This document shows, in pieces, positions 1 to 12,487 of a stretch of DNA of 64,000 bases (position 1 is its first letter; each line of letters begins with the position of its first letter). The DNA lies in assembly GCF_964204645.1 (NCBI RefSeq), contig NC_134026.1:14412450-14476449 (forward strand), written 5' to 3'. The stretch is from Tubulanus polymorphus (taxonomy: Eukaryota; Nemertea; Palaeonemertea; Tubulaniformes; Tubulanidae). A program made the position numbers and the translations under genes. Below the pieces are notes generated by a model that saw nothing but the letters and a program-made list of their open reading frames with translations, was not told the DNA's origin and searched no databases.

Positions 1-1405
1 TTTCACAATAACAACAATGAGATGCATAATTAAAATCAATTTCATCTTCTTTTGTCATAACTATTCTTTTATTTTTGTTTAATAATTTTGCAAAATCACT
101 TTCTAATTCAATCATTTTGTCACAAAAATCATTAACTACATTTTCACCTCTAAAAGAAATATATTGACTTTCATCTTTTCTATAATATAACAAATCTATA
201 GCATTTTCATCATCATAATATTCTGTTAAATATAAAGCTTCCAATGTATAATCTTTAATATTTTCACCTTTTGTCTTTGGTAATTGCATTAATTCAAATA
301 CATTTATTCTTAAATGATTAACTTTTTCTATTTTAGGAATCATTTTTATAGCTACTGGATATTGTTCAATTTTATATAATGTTTCGTATTTCCGATAATC
401 TGTTATTCTACAAACATTTTCCTGTGTTGGATGTAAGCAACTAATAATTGACCATAGAAAACATTTATTATCTTCATTTTGAATATTTATTACTGCTTTT
501 GTTGTAAATGGTAATTTAATATAAGATGATGCTTTAATATCCTTTTCTGTTGTAAAGTTTGAATCATTTTTAAACATTTTATTACTTTTTGATGTTTTAT
601 TCCTTTTTGTATTTTAAACATTTAAATCTAAATATATAATTTCGTTCAATGTTAAGCCAGAACCCTCAAAATATCTTTCTTCAATATGACGTTTAAATTC
701 ATTAAATATTTTTTCTAACTTCTCTTTTATTTGTGTTTTTGAAATTATTTCTTCAGAGTGTGTTTGAATATTATAATTCATTTTTTCTTCTGACTTTATA
801 AAACTTACTTTCCCAGAGATACTAATTTTTGGATCAACATCTGTTATCAAATCTAGTATTTTTTCTATTATTTCATTAAATGTACTATAATCTTCTATTG
901 TTGTACCTTTAAAAAATCTAAATATAATAGCTGCAGGACCAATTTTACTACGTAATGTTTCTAAAATTTAAATTGTATCTTTTATTTCTGATGAATCAAT
1001 ATAATTTCTAACATTTTCCATGTAAGGTTTATTTGAAATGGATTTAGTTTTTGAAGTTGGTTTTTTTACTTTTTGAGGTTTATCATCAATATAATCTTTT
1101 CATAAAATATTATTACTCAAATTTTGGTGGTGTTTTTGTGATTCGAGATGTCTATTATAATTCCTTTTTACTATAAATTCATTACAAACTTCACATTTTA
1201 TTTCATCCACATTCATATTTTCTAATCTTTCTTTTCTTTCATTGGAATTTTCTGGAGTTTCAAAATCTATTACATTTTTTATATGATTTGCAGTTTTTTC
1301 ATGTCGTGTTTTATGAGATGTATCGATGTATTTTTTACAATATGTGCAATAATATTGATTTTTATTAACATTATTATTTTCTGGTTGGTGTTCATTCTCC
1401 CCCAT
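1..1405 (-). pseudogene. Polinton C: decayed DNA polymerase B N-terminal fragment
   Basis: This is a broken 5' part of a Maverick/Polinton protein-primed DNA polymerase gene, running off the left window edge. The first exon-like ORF (1100-1405, start ATG at 1405) has two C-x2-C...H-x5-H type zinc fingers, the same N-terminal layout as the polymerase genes of elements A, B and D. A second open stretch (614-850) matches the region following the fingers. From about 600 down to 1, a third frame contains the family motif CFLWSIISCLHPT (about 425-465) and then YCE near the edge. The reading frame is broken at least twice, and a stretch expected between about 210 and 150 is missing compared with A. 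It is clearly more diverged from A, B and D than these are from each other, so it is another family. No terminal inverted repeat is visible beyond 1405. I infer an old truncated insertion. Confidence 0.75.
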
Positions 1406-2447
1406 TTATTAGGAAAAAAAATTACTTGTGGTGATGAGTGGTGTCTCGCCCTCTCGCCCTCTGATCTGAAACCTACATCTTCCAATTACTGATGAGGCGT
1501 TCCGTTGATTTCGGCCACCTGTTTTCTGAGTTTCATCACATAAAAATCATCTTCTATTGGATTTGACTACTAACTACTTTGAAACGAAATGTTAAACTCT
1601 GATAATAATACAACAGTCTCTTTCTGCGCGTAGTTTCTATGGATGTACTGTGCTTCCTATTTTAAACTTGAAGTTATTTAAAGATAACACCGGTGGGAAT
1701 AGCAATCATTAATCATGGCGCGCATACTGGCGCGAATCTGAAAGTTTGTGACGTCATTTCATAAATAGATAAAGAAGGAAGGCTCCGAGAATATCCAAAT
1801 CACAGGTTACTGTGAATAACTGGTGCTCGACCACATACAAGTTAAAAATGTACTTCCTTGTTTGTGAAGTAAGTTCATTCATACTGTTATTAAAAGCAGT
1901 TCTTTTTAAACATTCTATAATAGTATAGATTTGTTCGTGGATATCAATACTTCAAAAAATCAGCAGCGGTTCATTTATTTATTGTACCGGTACGCGTTTT
2001 CTTAATTGAATTGAATTTGTCCGGTCCAAAAGGCGGGTCATACTAGTTAGCGTCAGAAAATGTCAGCGTCGGTGATACCTTGTCATCGTCGATATGAAAC
2101 GGTCTAAAGTCAGTTTATACATCACATACATTACAAATTGGAAGTCCCTTGTACATGTACATCACATCGTGACCCAGCGGCGATGGTAATGTCATAGAAG
2201 AACAAAGTCAGTTGAAAATACCTACCCACTGCACCGATAAAGAATGATTGCCAGCCAGAGACCAGTGACAGTCAGTAATGGGCAGTGATGGTACCGGTCG
2301 TGATTATGTTTTTATAATAGTTATTGGACGTCAATTTCATATGTGAATTGTTGTCCCCATCTGATCGCTTGACTTGTCAGACTGACTTGTCACTCCTCTA
2401 CTAATAGTAACATTATAAGGCCTTCCCTCCTGCATAATTTACCCTAG
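1406..2447. other. Intergenic, no gene recognised
   Basis: No coding region or RNA gene can be supported here. A short stretch at about 1485-1520 (GATGAGGCGTTCCGTTGATT) matches parts of the LINE reverse-transcriptase scraps at 5046-5240 and 13983-14215, so a tiny relic of the same retrotransposon is present. The rest is unique sequence of moderate GC. Confidence 0.5.
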
Positions 2448-2960
2448 TAAATCCGTCAAGGAATATTGTAATGCTAGCAGAATATAGTCACCATATAGGC
2501 TAAATTCCTCAGTTGCGTTCACTCGAGACTGACCTCATTCAGTGCGCCACAATAGTAGAAGAGATAAAAATACTAAAAAACTACTGATCTAGTACACCAG
2601 CTCTATCAATGCTTATAGGGACACTGACACAAACACACATACTGACGCGCTGTGGGAATGACACACAGGCAATACACATACGTAGATGGATACTGTTCGC
2701 ATCGGGCTTAAATTTCGATGTTTAGAGGCTCACAGTGAGTAAACAGTGGCATTCTGATTAATATCATACGCAGTATAAGTCAATGCAGCGTAGTACTTGT
2801 GATACAGAATTGATTCACCGACAGTGAAAGTAAGTTGCAGTAGTTTATATGCTTTCAGTAAGATCCAGTGTGAAAAAGAATATGATGATAAATATAGCTG
2901 CAAAGCAGTGATAACGGGTTTCTGCCTTGCCGGGTTAAATACCGTTCTAGGTAGGTTGCA
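2448..2960 (+). repeat. Duplicated block, copy 1
   Basis: From 'CGTCAAGGAATATTGTAATG' near 2455 to 'AACGGGTTTCTGCC' near 2920, this block is repeated with small changes at about 4345-5045. Shared landmarks are 'TACACCAGCTCTATCAATGC', 'GATACAGAATTG/GTTTCACCGAC' and 'AAATATAGCTGCAAA'. The 3' end, ATATAGCTGCAAAGCAG then CGGGTTT, also recurs at 14187-14215 and 47487-47515. This suggests that the block ends with the terminus of a dispersed mobile element. Confidence 0.7.
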
Positions 2961-3239
2961 AAATATTTCACTGAAATCAGTTCATTACGTACCACTATCC
3001 GTGAAGAAGCGCTATCCTGGGGTCAGCCTGTATCATGGGTCAGCCCATATCATGGATATGTTGACCCATGGCTCTTAAGTTCAAAGTAATGATGTAACAA
3101 GTTTAGGGAAAATGTACCAAGTTTAATAAAGAAAATAGGTGATACAGTGTTCTATCATTCCCTCGTAACAAAGTACATGTGTATCATTTTCATAGAAATC
3201 CCTCCATCCGATAAGTAGATATCAATGAAAATGCATTTT

Positions 3240-4070
3240 CAACGATTTCTAGGTGGCGCTACTGGAGCACCATATGAGTAACCTACTTAAACCATACACC
3301 TATACAAGTGTCTTGTAAAGGGCTACTAACCACACATTGCAACCTCGATTCTATCACCAACGGTTAAGGACATAGGAGCAAAAATCGTTGTTTTCACAGT
3401 CCCCTGGTGGTAGTTGTATGAACTAATCATGCAGGTTGGCATATAACAAACATGTCTTTGATACCAAGTTTTGTGATTTTCATAATAAACAGACCCCATT
3501 ACATACGAAAAATCGATGCTGAAATCAATTTTTCCAAAAACTTGTAGGTGGCTCTACTGGAGCACCATATGAGTTACCTACTTAAACAATACAAGTGTTT
3601 TGTAAAGGGCTTCTAACCACACATCGCAACCTCGATTCTATCGCCAACGGTTAAGGACATAGGAGAAAAATACGTTGTTTTCACAGTCCCCTGGTGGCAG
3701 TTGTATGAACTAATCATGCAGGTTGGCATATTACACACATGTCTTTGTACTTATACCAAGTTTTGAGATTTTTCAAAATTTACGCCCCCGAGTGGTTAAA
3801 ATTGGAACTAATCATATGAGGGGTTCATTTCGGTTATTAACCCGGTACATGTGTATCAATTTTTATAGAAATCCATTGATACCCTTAGTCGATATAGATG
3901 AAAATACGTATTCCAGCGTCTTATAGGTGGCGCTACTGGAGAACTATATGAGTTGCATAGTTATACCATACATCAATACAAGCGTCTTCGCAAGGGCTAC
4001 TGGTCACTCGTTGCAACCACGGTTCTATCTCCAACGGTTAAGGAGCTAGGAGCAAAAATCTCATTAAAAA
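3240..4070 (+). repeat. Three-copy local repeat of about 300-380 bp
   Basis: The segment starting 'AGGTGGCGCTACTGGAGCAC' occurs near 3251, 3547 ('AGGTGGCTCTACTGGAGC') and 3926 ('AGGTGGCGCTACTGGAGAAC'). Each copy is followed by 'CAATACAAG', then 'AGGGCT', 'CGATTCTAT' and 'CAACGGTTAAGGA'. The first two copies are near identical over about 300 bp; the third is shorter and more diverged. No coding capacity is supported. This looks like a local duplication of a dispersed non-coding repeat. Confidence 0.75.
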
Positions 4071-4344
4071 ATTTCGGGTCCCATTTTCGAGCCCGTAGAG
4101 CCCAAACGGTTAATCGCAGATAGGGTGTGCCATTGACTTTTTTAACCTCCGGGCTATTATGAACAACTTTCGTGCTCGCTCGAAGCTGAAAAGTCAAAGA
4201 CAAAAAATTTTCTCACACAGTAACTTTTCGACGTCAGAATTTTCAAATGTAAAACACCCCCTGGTGGGTGAACGGGGTCCTCAATCAAAGAACCCTTCGA
4301 CTTACCTCAAGGTACCTGTGTTCCGTACATCTCACGAAAGTTTC

Positions 4345-5045
<701 letters not shown>

Positions 5046-5240
5046 CACAGTCTTAGAATCCTGTTCAACGGTGGATTTCGACAAAGCATTTGATAAGGCT
5101 CAACATCAGCCATTACTAAACAGGCTATTAGGAAACTATCAATGATACGTCGCCCAAATGGCTCAGCAGTTATCTCTGAACAAAAACTTGTAACCGAAAT
5201 CAACGGAACGCCTCATCTTGGAATAAGACGGTCTAACTAG
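5046..5240 (+). pseudogene. LINE reverse transcriptase relic (left copy)
   Basis: A fragment of non-LTR retrotransposon reverse transcriptase in broken frames. One frame reads VDFDKAFDKAQHQPLLNRLL, the palm motif A region typical of CR1/Jockey-type enzymes. A shifted frame just downstream reads SGVTQGSIL, the motif B region with the usual SGxxQGS core. The catalytic FADD box is not reached, because the 31-bp satellite begins directly after it. An inverted copy of the same relic lies at 13983-14215. Confidence 0.7.
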
Positions 5241-5261
5241 TGGAGTCACGCAAGGTAGTAT

Positions 5262-5680
5262 CCTTAGTCGCCCGCGACAATTCAATATTTTGGTTTTATC
5301 GCACGAGACAATTCATTATTTTGGTTTTATCGCCCGCAACAATTAATTATTTTGGTATTGTCGCCCGCGACAATTCATTATTTTGTCGCACGTGACAATT
5401 CAATATTTTGTTTTTGTCGCCCCAGACAATTCATTATTTTGGTTTTATTGCCCACGACAATTCATTACTTTGGTTTAATCGCCAGCGACAATTCATTATT
5501 TTGGTTTTCTCGCCCACGACAATATTTTTTTTTGGTTTTGTCGCCCGCGACAATTCAATATTTTGGTTTTATCGCCCGCGATAATTCATTATTTTGGTTT
5601 TATCGCCCGCGATAATTCATCATTTTGGTTTTGTTGCCCGCGACAATTCACCATTTTGTTTTTGTCGCCCGCGACAATTC
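5262..5680 (+). repeat. 31-bp satellite, left part
   Basis: Tandem array of a 31-bp unit with core TTGTCGCCCGCGACAA, whose 7-bp arms TTGTCGC/GCGACAA are palindromic, followed by TTCATTATTTTGGT. Units differ by scattered point changes. The array ends cleanly at 5680, where the terminal inverted repeat of a 6.2-kb element begins. The same array in the same orientation resumes at 11903. Confidence 0.9.
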
Positions 5681-5989
5681 CATTATGAGAATGCCGGTTT
5701 GCTAGCGTATCTATTTAACACCCGTATTACTCGGGTGACTTTTACTACCAACGGGTGGCGCTGTGTGTAAATTTCTCATGAATCAACGACTTTCGGCTAT
5801 TAGCGGTACTTAAGACCACTTGAAAACATCATAGTCAATTACGGTAGTAGTGAAAATAAAAAGTTACAGTTCGGTGTACAGCACCATAGCACCCATATAA
5901 TACCACATACATTTTATTCAGACTAAGGACTTAGTTAACACTGATCTTCATTTCCATTAATTAATGATCTGTTGAATTAATTAGTAATT

Positions 5990-6650
5990 CAGTCTTTCGG
6001 TGGTTCGAGATAAAATGCCCGCAAAATAAGAACTAACGAACCAGGGCTGACCACAAATTGCCCAACAGATAAATTTTCCGAAACGACACAATAATGTTTA
6101 GTATCAAATAACTCGTGGCGTGGACCTTGGTCTATCAACTGACCAATGCATGACCAGTACTGGCTATATAGTAAATTATCTGTTTTGCAAACAATTAAGT
6201 TATTTGGTGCCAAATAACTAGATATAATGTGGACATTAAACTAAAAATTGTTTAACTGACTAATGCTTGACCAGTACTGACCAGTTACCACTAACTAGAA
6301 CCCACCATATGTAATTTATATGTTTAGTAAAGCAATAAAATCGTGTTTGGGCGTCGAGCTACTAGATACGGTGCGGGCTATGATCTAACAACTATTTAAC
6401 TGACCAATATTTTACCAATACTGACCTTAAAGTAATTTGTTTATTCTAGAAGCAACACAGTCGTGTTTGGTGTCAAATAATTAGAAATGGTGTGGGCTTT
6501 CATCTAACAACTATTCAAGTGACCAAATCTTGACCAATACTGACCACATAGCTATATTTATCTGTTTCGGACACAACTGAGTCGTGTCTCGTATCAAATA
6601 ATTTCATTCGGTCTGAACGTAAATATAACAACTCTTTTACCTGTACAAGC
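5990..6650 (+). repeat. Sub-terminal tandem array, left
   Basis: About five diverged copies of a roughly 115-bp unit with landmarks TGACCAATxxTTGACCAxTACTGACC, then 'GTGTCAAATAA' or 'GTGCCAAATAACTAG', and 'CTAACAACTATTxAACTGACC'. The landmarks are related to the reverse complement of the array at 10985-11480, which fits inverted sub-terminal repeats of one element. Confidence 0.6.
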
Positions 6651-8805
6651 TACAGCAGTACTGTCTAATTACCGGTTAAATGTTTTTAGAAATAACACGG
6701 GGTATTGCCTGAATCCTTCGTCAGTACTACTCTTATTAAATGTGTCGTTTTAAAAGTCTTGTCCAATTTTTATTGTAGGAAGCGAGCTAACTTTGAAATT
6801 TCCCACTAAATGCAAAAGATTTTCACATCGGGTTTTGAACGAACAACGTTTCGATTTGTAATTGTAACGTGCGCATTTTAGCCTGTAACGTGCACATTTC
6901 ACTAGTGTGAACGTGCGTATCGGTACCATTATGCGAAACTTGTCAAACTTTTGCGTTCAAGACGTTTAAACTGAACACTAAAGGAGATCATCAAAGTTAA
7001 TCGCCTCATATGAAATATATATTCGTTATAAGGGATGTAGTAGTTCAGTGAGAATTCAAACTTATGGGTAATTTTACGTGATCACAACGCTGACCAATAG
7101 AGAAAGCTGTATCACAACAGAAGTGCGACTAACGTATCTTATTGAAACATTGTAAAATACCGGAGAGTAAATGGGAGAACCCTGAATTCGAAACAATTCC
7201 ACACTCGGATCGTTGACTTTGAAAACACAATTTGCAATTTGTGGACATCCATTATTTCTGCACCAAAAGCATGAAGTATATTATCTTTGCTCGTAAAAAT
7301 TTGAAATTTTGAGGAAGATTTTTGGCCTCGTTAACCTGTGAACACGTCCTTCATATATTTTCTAAGACCGATCTTGATATAATGCTTAGAGTTTAGAGAA
7401 AATTATGGTAGGATGTAAACTTAGGCCGCTTCGTATCCGTGGAAGGTTGCTAATTATTGATCTTATACACAATACGGTACGTAACACGAGACTCCATAGA
7501 ATATCGTTTTTCAATCATACGTACACAAATTATTGCGATATAAAGATAAATAGTACTTTAATATACTTTTTACTTCTTATACTGAATATTTCCTTAGTAG
7601 TATTAATAAAGAGTGGATCAGCAGGCTACCTGAGCCCATTCCACGATTTGAGGTCAGTTGCCAAAAGTTAGTAAGTTTACATACCAGTGGATAGTTAACA
7701 TTTAAAATGACAATTACAACTTCATTGCTAAAAATAACTTTGTATTCGTAGAATAGTCACACTCAAATGCGGAGAATTGATAATACCATAATACGATACG
7801 AAAATTCACTGTGTACAAATTCAAAAAGATGATCTCTAGTGAACGATCGAACGTTGTGTCGTTATTTTCTAATGATAAAACTTGGTTTGAGATTTGAAAT
7901 GTGTACATATTGGATCTTTTTCATATTAACAGTGTATTTGGTCATGTATCATATTGTATAATGGTTAATTTAAACTAACTGGTTTTAGAGTTGTATCCTT
8001 AAATCCTGTAATAGAGGATGCAATCTTTTTGCGGCAAACAGTACAAATAGCTAGAAAAAGCAACGATAGTGCATTGGTAAACTTAAAGCAAGCGTACATT
8101 GGTTGTTTAGGTTTTTCGTTGGGAAAATTAATGTTCAATCATTATTGAAATATCCGAGGCGAGCTTTTCCAGGAATTTTACAAAGTTGAGCTTTACAAAA
8201 GGAATTTTTTTGTAGTCCGATATCCGTGATTACCTCTGGCTTGGAGAGATACAATCTAAAACCAACCGTCGAGTCAAATATTTTACCACAATTTTCTATG
8301 ATTAGTAAAAAGATTAAGTAATAGACATAGGCATGCAAACAGTAATATCTGAAGTCCACTCCATTTCAAACTCATTCATCTTTACACAAACTCCAACTTG
8401 TTGAACAGTTCAAAATCGCGTGGCTTGAATTATTACGATAACTAAAATCAGGGACCACGATACTTGCTCATCTACACTGGCTTCCAATTTAACAAAGGAT
8501 TGAATTTGAGTGTTTGATGTTGTAACAATAGGCCAACCATACTGAATTACGGATTCACTTTCTACTTTTTGATTGAACATTTATATCACATATTGGGTCA
8601 TTTCATTTTTACCAGTATAGGCCTAATTGGAAGAACCTATCCGTATATCATGTTTAATTTTATATAATCTGACTTTTGAGATGTCATTCAATCAATGCAT
8701 TCATATGCGGTCGTCGCTTTCAAAAGCCACCACGGACTGACTCCTTAGCGATACCTTGGCGGACGATCCCACACGTTTCTTGCTCCAGCCCTAGAATGCT
8801 CAATT
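6651..8805. other. Interior of TIR element, no gene recognised
   Basis: Open frames here are short, lack recognisable motifs and are in AT-rich sequence. I cannot support a gene, tRNA or further repeat in this stretch. Confidence 0.5.
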
Positions 8806-9218
8806 ATAAAGCGCTTTTACGAAATTGAATTTGATTCGGTTCAGCTAAATCCGATTCGATGTTGGAAAACGTAAGGATTAGTAAATCGAATCGTTTTTCG
8901 TAAATGAGTCGAATCAATTCATCAATCTAAAGGTCGCGATTCGAAACGAAATGGGCGTCAATGGTGACCGAATTATTGGTAGATGATGCTCTGCAATAGA
9001 TGTCTTTAGCCTGCGGTCGAAGAGGACGCCATGTTGGATTTCACTGACTAATTCGCCACTAACTTGCTCGCCGGGCAAGTTAGTCGATTTAATAAATCAA
9101 TTTACTAAACCGCGTCCATAAACGAGTTGATTTACCAAATCGGATTCACTAAACCGCGTGCCGTAAACGTGAAACTTAAATCGATTTACAAAGATTCAGT
9201 TTCGTAAAAGCGCCTATA
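8806..9218. mobile_element. Putative MITE, about 410 bp
   Basis: The left end TATAAAGCGCTTTTACGAAA (8806-8825) is inverted at the right end as TTTCGTAAAAGCGCCTATA (9200-9218). The interior has repeated GATTCG/CGAATC words and no coding potential. Both ends abut TATA, which may be part of the terminal repeat or a short target duplication. It lies inside the larger element 5681-11902. Confidence 0.55.
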
Positions 9219-10984
9219 GTCGTCATGAACACCCGATTTGAATTCAAATTCAAAAGACTCCTAAAAACGCACCTGTTTACTCGATTACTGTAAAGCGCTT
9301 GAGCATTTATATGCAAGAATCAGTGAAATTGGCGCTTTATCAGTTGTATTCATCATTCAAACCATTATTCTCCTTATCCTATGAATTTGGAGACCCATCC
9401 TCGCATGAGAATGAATATAATGTGATTTCAATTAAAGATGACACATGGCCTCATATCATTACGTTATGTTTTTTAACGGGTGGGCGAGAGTATATTCTTA
9501 TGTTTTTGTTTCATTGAATGTCGCTATTTAAGAGTTCAATAATAATTTCAGTCAACCAAACAAAGGATTTTTCTGTATGTTTCGTGTCCTGTTTTTCCAT
9601 AACCCTAGGACTGCATTTTAGGTATTTTTCGTGGATGACCGAACGCTGCTGTCCCTTTCTAGTAATTTGATGATATCTGTCGAAATCTAAATTTTAAAAA
9701 GGAATCAGGCATATCTCCTTGTTTGACTAAGTAAGAACTCAACTTTAAGGGACACTCCCTTAAAGGCGCCGAAGTAAAATCATGTGGCGAGTGGAGATGA
9801 TATTGTGTCAGAATTTGTTCAAAAGCGGAGAAAATTGAATGTTATGAAAATAATGATTTCACATGTATGTTTGAATCCGTTATAACTGGAGCAATTTTCA
9901 TAAAAACATATCTATGGAATCAACGAAATGTAATTAAGAAGAATACTATGTTTAAGATGTTATCAAAGGCATTTGAAAAAAGTTTTCTGATTTCGTCAAC
10001 TGTGAAACTAGTGTCAACCAGATGTGTTCCCATTAAACGAACCGACTGCGAGCCGAGTCGATGTGAGATGTGACCTACACTGAAAATCTCAAGCGCTACC
10101 ACTGGTTTTTAGGTGCTTCTGAATATCGGCCGTTAAAAAACTAAACAATTGCCATTTGGAAAGGGCCTAGTTAGAGAAAATGCTAGATGTGTATATTGTG
10201 TGATATTTCACACAATATACTGTGGGTTTGGAATTTAACCTTGTTCATAACGAAACACACATGTTCTTTTCTATTTTAGAAGAGCGCATGATAGTGCAAT
10301 AAAGAACTGGCAATGAAAAAGGGGTAACAGGTGACTGATATCACACCGAATTTCAATTCCTATGAACACTTTTCATATAGTGAATTCTGTACAAGTGTTA
10401 AAATAAACTTGAAATATTAACGAAACAGTTTTTGACGGACAAATCGTTACCATCGAATTTTCAAAACTTTTTTAATGCCTTGGTGACCACTGGTCTAGTA
10501 CGCGGTTTTCTGAAACAAAAGTGGCCAAGTTTAAAGAACGACAAATGATTACAAATATTAGGAGCCTAATGCGTTTAATGATTTAATTAATTGGCATCGC
10601 GCTGATTGGTTGAAAGACGGTTGTTAGTCATCTTGCATGTGATTTAATTGTTTTTTTAAGCATCGATTAACCATAGATTTAATCTTATCATAACTTATTT
10701 GCAGGTGCTTCTCGCAAACATTTTCTATTCGTTTTCAAACGCAGTACTGTTCAGATGATTCGCGTCGAGCTTTGAGTCAAGGAGTAAAAAAGTTTATGTA
10801 TTAGCATTACTATGCAGTCAAAATTACGCACTGCGGCAAGTGAGGTGCTGTGATCCAGATGTGTAACCTATTTAGGAGTAATATATTTCCATCATGTCAA
10901 CGCCATTCAGAAACAGTAGCAAAACATACTGCTGGTCTCTAGAAATAACAATACGACGACAACCACTTTCGAATTCGACGATGT
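9219..10984. other. Interior of TIR element, no gene recognised
   Basis: No convincing coding region. The only clear structure is a perfect hairpin at 10191-10220 (13-bp arms GTATATTGTGTGA/TCACACAATATAC around TATT), listed separately. Confidence 0.5.
10191..10220. repeat. Perfect 13-bp stem hairpin
   Basis: GTATATTGTGTGA and TCACACAATATAC form perfect inverted arms around a 4-base loop TATT. There is no T-run or gene end next to it, so a terminator role is not supported. It may be a relic of a small palindromic element. Confidence 0.7.
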
Positions 10985-11480
10985 TCGAGAAGTTTCACTT
11001 GGGCAGTGGTGGTCAGTGATGGTCAATTTATGAATTCTAATGGGGAATGCTTTCTAGTTTCACACCAAATGCGGTACCGGTATATCTTTCTTACATTCGA
11101 GAAGTTTCAATTGGTCAGTGGTGGTCAGTGATGGTCAATTCATGAATTTTCAATGGCGAATCCTTTCTAGTTTGACACCATAACGCGGTATATCGTTCTC
11201 ATATTCGAGAAGTTTGAATTGGTCAGTGGTGGTCAGTGATGGTCAATTTATGAATTCTCAATATCTATGGCGAATCCTTTCTAGTTTGACACCATAACGC
11301 GGTATATCGAACTCATATTCGAGAAGTTCGAAATGGTCAGTGGTGGTCAGTGATGGTCAATTTATGAATTTGCAATGATGATACTTCGGTAGTTTGAAAA
11401 CAAACATGACTTGATAAATTTCCGAAATTCGCAGTCAGGTGTTCAGACTCGGGAATATCTCAATTGGTCAGTTTCTGACC
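10980..11480 (-). repeat. Sub-terminal tandem array, right
   Basis: Four to five copies of a unit of about 110 bp containing TTCGAGAAGTTTxAATTGG, TCAGTGGTGGTCAGTGATGG and 'TCAATTTATGAATT', then 'CTTTCTAGTTTxACACCATAACGCGGTATATCG'-like spacers split over the unit. Its reverse complement shares TGACCA-rich and GGTGTCAAA words with the array at 5990-6650. Confidence 0.7.
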
Positions 11481-11902
11481 ATCATGGTGTCACCATGTGG
11501 TCTATAGCTCAAATAAAACACGTGGGACCGACGAAAGGGCCCAAAAGCGTAAGTCATTTCCTGAGTGATGTGATCCAAAAATGCCCTAACTGGAACCAAA
11601 TCGGACAGAACAATTAAAATTTGGGAAGGCCACAGCAAGTGGTCTTTCTACGAAGCCCACGCGGTAGGCCTATACTTTGAGCGTATCATTATGAAATCTT
11701 TTTTTAAACCACCATGTACCACATTAAGTAATAAGCATCGTTGTAAGCACTTGAAACACCCATTAACCACTTGAAACTGTCAGATCAATCATCATACCGC
11801 ATCCCCGCAAAGAGGGGTAGTTCAGCAAACCGGAGCTTTCATTTGCCTATCTAGACTACCCCGCCAGTACGGGTAGCCGAGCAAACCGGAAAACTCATAA
11901 TG

Positions 11903-12487
11903 CATTATTTTGGTTTTATCGCCCGCGACAATTCATTATTTTGGTTTTATCGCCCGCGACAATTCATTATTTTGGTTTTGTCGCCCGCGACAATTCATTA
12001 TTTTGGTTTTGTCGCCCGAGACAATTCATTATTTTGGTTTTATATTTTGTTTTTGTCGTCCGCGACAATTTTTTTTTTTGGTTTTGTCGCCCGCGACAAT
12101 TCATTATTTTGGTTTTGTCGCACGTGACAATTCAATATTTTGTTTTTGTCGCCCGAGACAATTCATTATTTTGGTTTTATCGCCCGCGACAATTCATTAT
12201 TTTGGTTTTGTCGCCCGCGACAATTCTTCTTTTTGGTTTTGTCGCCCGAGACAATTCATCATTTTGGTTTTATCTTTTGTTTTTGTCGCCCGTGACAATT
12301 TTTTTTTTGGTTCTGTCGCCCGGGAGAATTCAATATTTTGGTTTTATCGCCCGCGATAATTCATTATTTTGGTTTTGTCGCCCGCGACAATTCATTATTT
12401 TGGTTTTGTCGCACGAGACAATTCAATGTTTTGGTTTTATCACCCGCGACAATTCATTAGTTTGGTTTTGTCGCCCGCGACAATTCT
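11903..12487 (+). repeat. 31-bp satellite, middle part
   Basis: Continuation of the satellite interrupted at 5680, in the same orientation, with the same TTGTCGCCCGCGACAA palindrome. Two irregular units (near 12035-12070 and 12270-12305) are longer and carry TTTTTTTT runs. All three forward frames stay open over most of the array because the 31-bp unit has no stop codon in any frame. The resulting ORFs of up to 233 codons are artefacts. Confidence 0.9.

Larger units (their letters stand above)
5681..11902. mobile_element. Large TIR element inserted in the satellite
   Basis: The ends are inverted: the left end starts CATTATGAGAATGCCGGTTT (5681) and the right end finishes GCAAACCGGAAAACTCATAATG (11881-11902). 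Arms pair over CATTATGAG and CCGGTTTGC, with a weaker CCCGTA/TACGGG extension. Satellite units abut both ends, so the element interrupted the array. Inside each end is a sub-terminal tandem array, and these two arrays are inverted relative to each other. No transposase or other coding region of convincing length is seen, so this is probably a non-autonomous DNA element. The superfamily is not identified and no clear target duplication longer than one base is visible. Confidence 0.5.

Noticed and set aside
5262-5680. CRISPR-like array of palindromic repeats
   Set aside because: The spacers are nearly identical from unit to unit and the context is a eukaryotic genome with no cas genes. It is a satellite.
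9299-9517. 72-codon frame inside the TIR element as transposase fragment
   Set aside because: No DDE, zinc-finger or other transposase motif; length is within chance for AT-rich DNA.
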